Positions 60,250 to 64,000 of a stretch of DNA of 64,000 nucleotides are shown one piece after another. Below the pieces are notes generated by a model. The model did not search any database and had not been told where the DNA came from. It was given only the letters and a program-made list of their open reading frames with translations. Made by a program: the position numbers and the translations under genes. Each line of letters opens with the position of its first letter. Position 1 is the first letter of the stretch. Source of the stretch: Bactrocera neohumeralis (taxonomy: Eukaryota; Arthropoda; Insecta; Diptera; Tephritidae); the NCBI RefSeq assembly GCF_024586455.1, contig NC_065920.1:73648215-73712214 (forward strand), in the 5' to 3' direction.

Positions 60250-60800
60250 TTAAAGCATAAATATGTATGATCAGCCTAAGGAACTGAGTCGATTAAGCAA
60301 TTTCCGTCTATCGCTATATGCGCGAGTTTTAGAGATATGAGTCTAAAATTTTGCTCACGTCTTTTACTTCTTAAAGAGTTTCTCTAATGTTGGAAACGTC
60401 GATATCGAATCACTATAGGCTATAGCAGTCATACATATTAAACCATCAAAATCAAGTCCTTTATGGAAAACTTTTTTTTCGACGAGATATCGTCACCAAA
60501 TTTAGCATAGATCATTTCCAAATAAAACAGTATAATCTCTGAAAAAATGGTTGATATCGGATAACTATAGTATATAGCTTCCAAACAAGCTGATCGCTCA
60601 AAATCAAGTCCTTGTATGGAAAACTTTTTTACTTGACGAGAAATTTTCACGAAATTTGGCACAAATTATTGTTAAAAGCAATGCTATAATCTCTGAGTTA
60701 ATTGCTTAGATCGGACCACTATAACATATAGCTGCCATACAAACTGATCGATCCAAATCAAGTATAAATACTTTTTTTTTAACAAAATATCTTATTGATA
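60250..60800 (-). repeat. Dispersed ~153-bp-period repeat, array 4
   Basis: Blocks ACGAGATATCGTCACCAAAT (60482) and ACGAGAAATTTTCACGAAAT (60636) are 154 bp apart. Each is followed by CTATAG-ATATAGC-TCC-ACAAAC. At 60325-60350, TTAGAGATATGAGTCTAAAA matches 16843-16862 of array 2. It is non-coding. Confidence 0.7.
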
Positions 60801-60804
60801 TTTA

Positions 60805-62345
60805 ACATACACCAAAATCCGTACAAAAAATATGCTTCTAATGTATTGGTATAAAATATATTGGCTTTCATTAGTAAGATTTTTTAAACATATTCGCTTT
60901 CATTAACGTTGCCGCACACTAATGTTGCATACACTGACTGCATTGAACTTATTGGAATTCATAAAATTCAATATCTTTTAATTGAGATTGACATTTACAG
61001 CAGCCCAAATAATTTAATTTACTTAAATCGAATAGAAATCGCACGCCAACACACACATACACGTGCACTTAGCGGACTTGCATATGTAAACAGCAAAATG
61101 CCATTTAGTAATGATCAAATATTGATGCACATAAATTGGTGATATTCGCAGCTATCACAGCACTTTTTTTCGCCACGGCCAATAAGGTCAATGTTGGGTA
61201 TTTTTGTAATTTAATTATGCTGGCACTCGCATAAGTGGCCTGGGAAGCCAATTATGGTGGTAGCTTGAAGGTATATGTGTGTGTGTATTTTAGATTTCCG
61301 TTGATTGCTTGAATTATTGAAAACACGAGCTAATAAAGATTGATTCGATTATTGCATTTTAAATGTGAGAATATTATTTTGGAAATTTTCCGTTTTTTTT
61401 TAGAAGCACTAGCACCCTTTAATACACCTCACAGACTCACTTGTAACTAGCAATTATTATTGCTTCACGGCCTCTCAATCAATTAAGCAAAGTCGCTTTC
61501 ATTCATTCCAGTCACTCGTAGCTTTCTGCTTTCACTACTAATATAAATATTATTTATTATTAATTCATACCGAAACTGTCTCATAGCCGCTGGCGGCACT
61601 TATATGTACGTTTGTAGCAGCTATAACGCGCTGTATGACTTATCTACACTCACACATGCATGCAACAGACTGCAGCTCAAGGTATATATATGTACATATA
61701 TTGAGGTGAAGTGTCGCAAGCAAGAAATAAAACCACATACATATGTCCGTATGATATATGTCTGTATAAATATATTTATATACATACATATGTAGATAGT
61801 TTACTCGAGTTAAAATTTTAATTTGTAGCACCTAAAAAATTAAATAAAAAAAAAAAATAAAAAATTTTATTGAGTGAAATTAAATCGAAATCATGCGAAC
61901 AGCACATTTGCCGCGCTATTTAACCGTTATGTGGAGATAGAGTGGTCCGCGGTTGATCGCTATTGACCTCAAGCATGAAAAGTTGCACGCATGTTTTGTT
62001 GCACAGTCATACATCACTACGTACATATCGGATTTTTTGCACATCTGACTAAATACTAATACATATATATGTACATGTATGTGCCTACATATGTCATTGT
62101 TAATATGTACAAATGTTCCAACTAGCGACACTTAAGTTTGCAAATGCTGTTGCCTATGTCATTGTCGTCATAAAACAATCAACACTGTCACCGTGGTGAC
62201 ATTTCTTTTCTGCGTGATTGCTTCCAAATACATACACACACATACATACAATCGTTATTGAGAGCCCTGCAGGGAAAAAGAAAAGTTAACAGGTGGCATT
62301 TATAAATTTTTCCAAACCTTCTTCTATGTGTCTTTAATAGAGCCC
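60805..62345. other. Anonymous sequence with TG, TA and CA tracts
   Basis: No gene supported. (TG)n at 61276-61287. ATATGTACATATA-rich sequence at 61683-61795 and 62060-62095. Confidence 0.45.
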
Positions 62346-62349
62346 ACTC

Positions 62350-63260
62350 TGCATTGTAGGTTAGGTTAGATGGCTGATCGAAGATCGCACGTGGACTGGT
62401 GTATGTAGTCCTTTGTGAAGCCGTAGAAAAGAAGAACTCCTGTGTTCGGACTTATAGATTAGCAAAACGCTTATGAGTAGAGAAAGAGTCGTCAGAGTGC
62501 GGTTTGGCGACTCCTTGATCTAAGTGATCCGGTATAAAGTTAATGTGTGTGAGGATAACCGAGTGTTCAGATATGTGTTCTTTTATGAATCCAGATTTTC
62601 TAAGTGTAATAGTCACTTTCGATGCCATACACCTTCCGGCGATGTCTACGGGCACTATGTTCAAAAAGGCATTAAATGCCATGGTTGGAGTGGACCTTAG
62701 TGCACCACACATGTAGATGAGCGCCGCTCGTTGAACGCTCTCGAGTTTCTTTGCAAGCGTGGTCTTCTGCAAAGCCCTCCACCACATAAAAACTCCATAG
62801 AACATAAAGGGTTTGACTATGGTGTCATGGAGCCAGAAGACCTCTTTCGGTGAGAGACCCCACCTCTTGCCAATGGCTCCTCTACAGCAGAATAAGGCAA
62901 CCGATATTTTTTTTCTCTCTCTTCGATATTCGGCTTCCATGAAAAACTTGCTATCCAGTATGAGCCCTAGATATTTCACTGTATCCGCCGGTTGCAGACG
63001 GATGTCTCCCATTTGCGGCAGCGATGCCACCGGGAGCTTATATCTTCTAGCAAAAAAAACATCTCGGTTTTACTTGGATTGATGGCGACAGCATTTCCGA
63101 CCGCCCAATTTGTTACGACGCTGAGAAACCCCTCCGTCAACCCGTGTACAGGCACTCAGGAACATTCCTTTGACCATAAGTGCTATATCGTCTTCGTAGG
63201 CAATAACCTGCAGTCACGATTCTCAAGTTTTTTAAGCAGCTATGATCTCAAACACCTTTT
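62350..63260 (-). pseudogene. RNase H-type non-LTR retrotransposon, copy C (RT palm/thumb joined to 3' UTR)
   Basis: On the minus strand, RT motif C lies near 63195-63210 as VIAYEDDIALMVKGMF; YADD is changed to YEDD. NPSKTEMFFL comes after a frameshift. An open frame of 192 codons (63030-62452) reads GDIRLQPADTVKYLGLILDS, ALFCCRGAIGKRWGLSPKEV, RAALIYMCGALRSTPTMAFN and HLDQGVAKPH. This is the longest intact coding stretch in the window. The RNase H and zinc knuckle are deleted: the frame joins directly to the 3' UTR shared with copy A (62370-62470). AACCTAACCTAC at the extreme 3' end may be the tail. Confidence 0.8.
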
Positions 63261-63269
63261 TTATGACCT

Positions 63270-63460
63270 CTACTTAACGTTGTTCCTAATACACGAAATA
63301 TTACCCATAATATGTTGGGTCAGTCCACAACAGATGTGGAGATCCTCTGCTGTTTCTCTGTTGCCATGACGATGATTTTCGATTCGCACCAGGCAGTTTT
63401 TGATGACGTTTTCAACGTAAGCGTGATTACATTGGAAACACAAAGTTTTAAGCAAACTCG
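63270..63460 (-). pseudogene. Mariner-like N-terminal fragment 3
   Basis: The minus frame reads CNHAYVENVIKNCLVRIENH, then RHGNRETAEDLHICCGLTQH and IMGN. This aligns with DDNxEKVKExVLENHRxxIREIAEDLxISxGSTQHI of the family at 45440. Same segment as fragments 1 and 2. No catalytic part. Confidence 0.6.
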
Positions 63461-63469
63461 TTGTTTAAC

Positions 63470-64000
63470 CTTTTTCCATAATAAAATCGTCAGGTAAACC
63501 TTCCGAATAGTATATAAACAACTTATAACTACACACCAACGACTCTGCTTTATTGTTATATTTCATTCAGTATATTCTTCTAAAAATTACCAATTTTTTA
63601 ATGGAAAATCGCCTTTTTAACGGCTGAACTTATTAAAAGGAACTTCCTACCGGGGGCACATATACGAGCAGCAGACAATCACACATGCATTGCACTGCAT
63701 ATCATAATTGGCAACACTTCGTTTCGAATGCGTCTACATTGGTGTGTCGGTATGTTTTCAGCGCATTGCGACACTTTGTCGCATGCCGCATAAATCATTG
63801 TCAACTCAGACGTCAAGAGTTCTCTTCTAATGTCAAGTTATTCGCACTTTCACAATTAACATAAGCGTGATGGTACTAAGAGAGCGTGCGAACCTTATTT
63901 CATATCAATTTCATGCTGCTTCATGAATTGTAGCATATATAGGTACGTATATTGAAATATATGGTGACAGATATTGGCATAAATATATGAACTCGTGACG
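63470..64000. other. Anonymous sequence to window end
   Basis: No feature supported. Confidence 0.4.

Noticed and set aside
1..64000. tRNA, rRNA or LTR-retroelement features
   Set aside because: I looked for tRNA B-box-like sequence, rRNA blocks, long direct terminal repeats and gag-pol motifs on both strands, and found none convincing by eye.

Overview
The window looks like 64 kb of nuclear DNA from a higher fly (Diptera). A tephritid-like or related acalyptrate is my best guess, but species cannot be fixed from the sequence. It is AT-rich, with many microsatellites. It holds numerous decayed Tc1/mariner-group transposons, 3' fragments of several non-LTR retrotransposon clades, and dispersed repeats of a kind common between dipteran genes. 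I found no host protein-coding gene, tRNA, rRNA or CRISPR array that I can support. The long open frames are either transposon remnants or chance frames in repeats and GC-richer islands. The window therefore reads as intergenic or large-intron DNA. The decay state (frameshifts, stops, internal deletions, nesting) suggests no element here encodes an intact protein.

Layout. 0-9.7 kb: RNase H fragments of non-LTR elements at 57-430 and 2455-2600; mariner-group pseudogenes at 480-640, 1395-2430, 6985-7633 and 8925-9600; an R1-clade 3' end at 7634-8066, sharply joined to the 7-kb mariner. 10-12.4 kb: a TTAA-flanked inverted-repeat element, a deleted mariner with both ends, and a fold-back element beginning TAGGGT. 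13-20 kb: two arrays of a ~153-bp-period dispersed repeat, a 44-nt poly(A) run, a mariner with both ends (15785-16838), and a partial 'CTAAGTTCGGGT' repeat. 20-27 kb: mostly anonymous sequence, then a jockey/CR1-like RT remnant (24080-25240) and a ~77-bp tandem satellite with three-unit higher-order structure (25690-27035).

28-34 kb: a mariner-group remnant and a cluster of RNase H-bearing non-LTR fragments in alternating orientation. 35-46.5 kb: a mariner fragment, another ~153-bp array, an RTE-like C-terminus, a mariner N-terminal fragment, an inverted-repeat element with a retrotransposon copy between its arms (41368-42832), a ~1-kb non-coding repeat with a terminal hairpin, and a near full-length but broken mariner-group copy (45440-46440). 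46.5-56 kb: a 1.5-kb extremely AT-rich block, a 62-bp minisatellite, GC-richer islands with CT-rich (GAGA-like) tracts, and a long TCAAC pentanucleotide array. 56-64 kb: three more mariner-group elements, a fourth ~153-bp array, an RT palm/thumb remnant and a last mariner N-terminal fragment.

For genome function, the possible regulatory parts are only the GC-richer, CT/GA-rich islands (22.86-23.7, 34.77-35.15, 36.24-36.8, 43.2-43.65, 50.5-52.0 kb). These resemble promoter or 5'-UTR-type sequence in composition, with no proof. No previously undescribed protein system was found. The more unusual signals are the structured repeats: the TTAA element, the two TAGGGT-ended inverted-repeat elements, the trimeric 77-bp satellite, and mariner fragments that repeatedly keep only the DNA-binding end.
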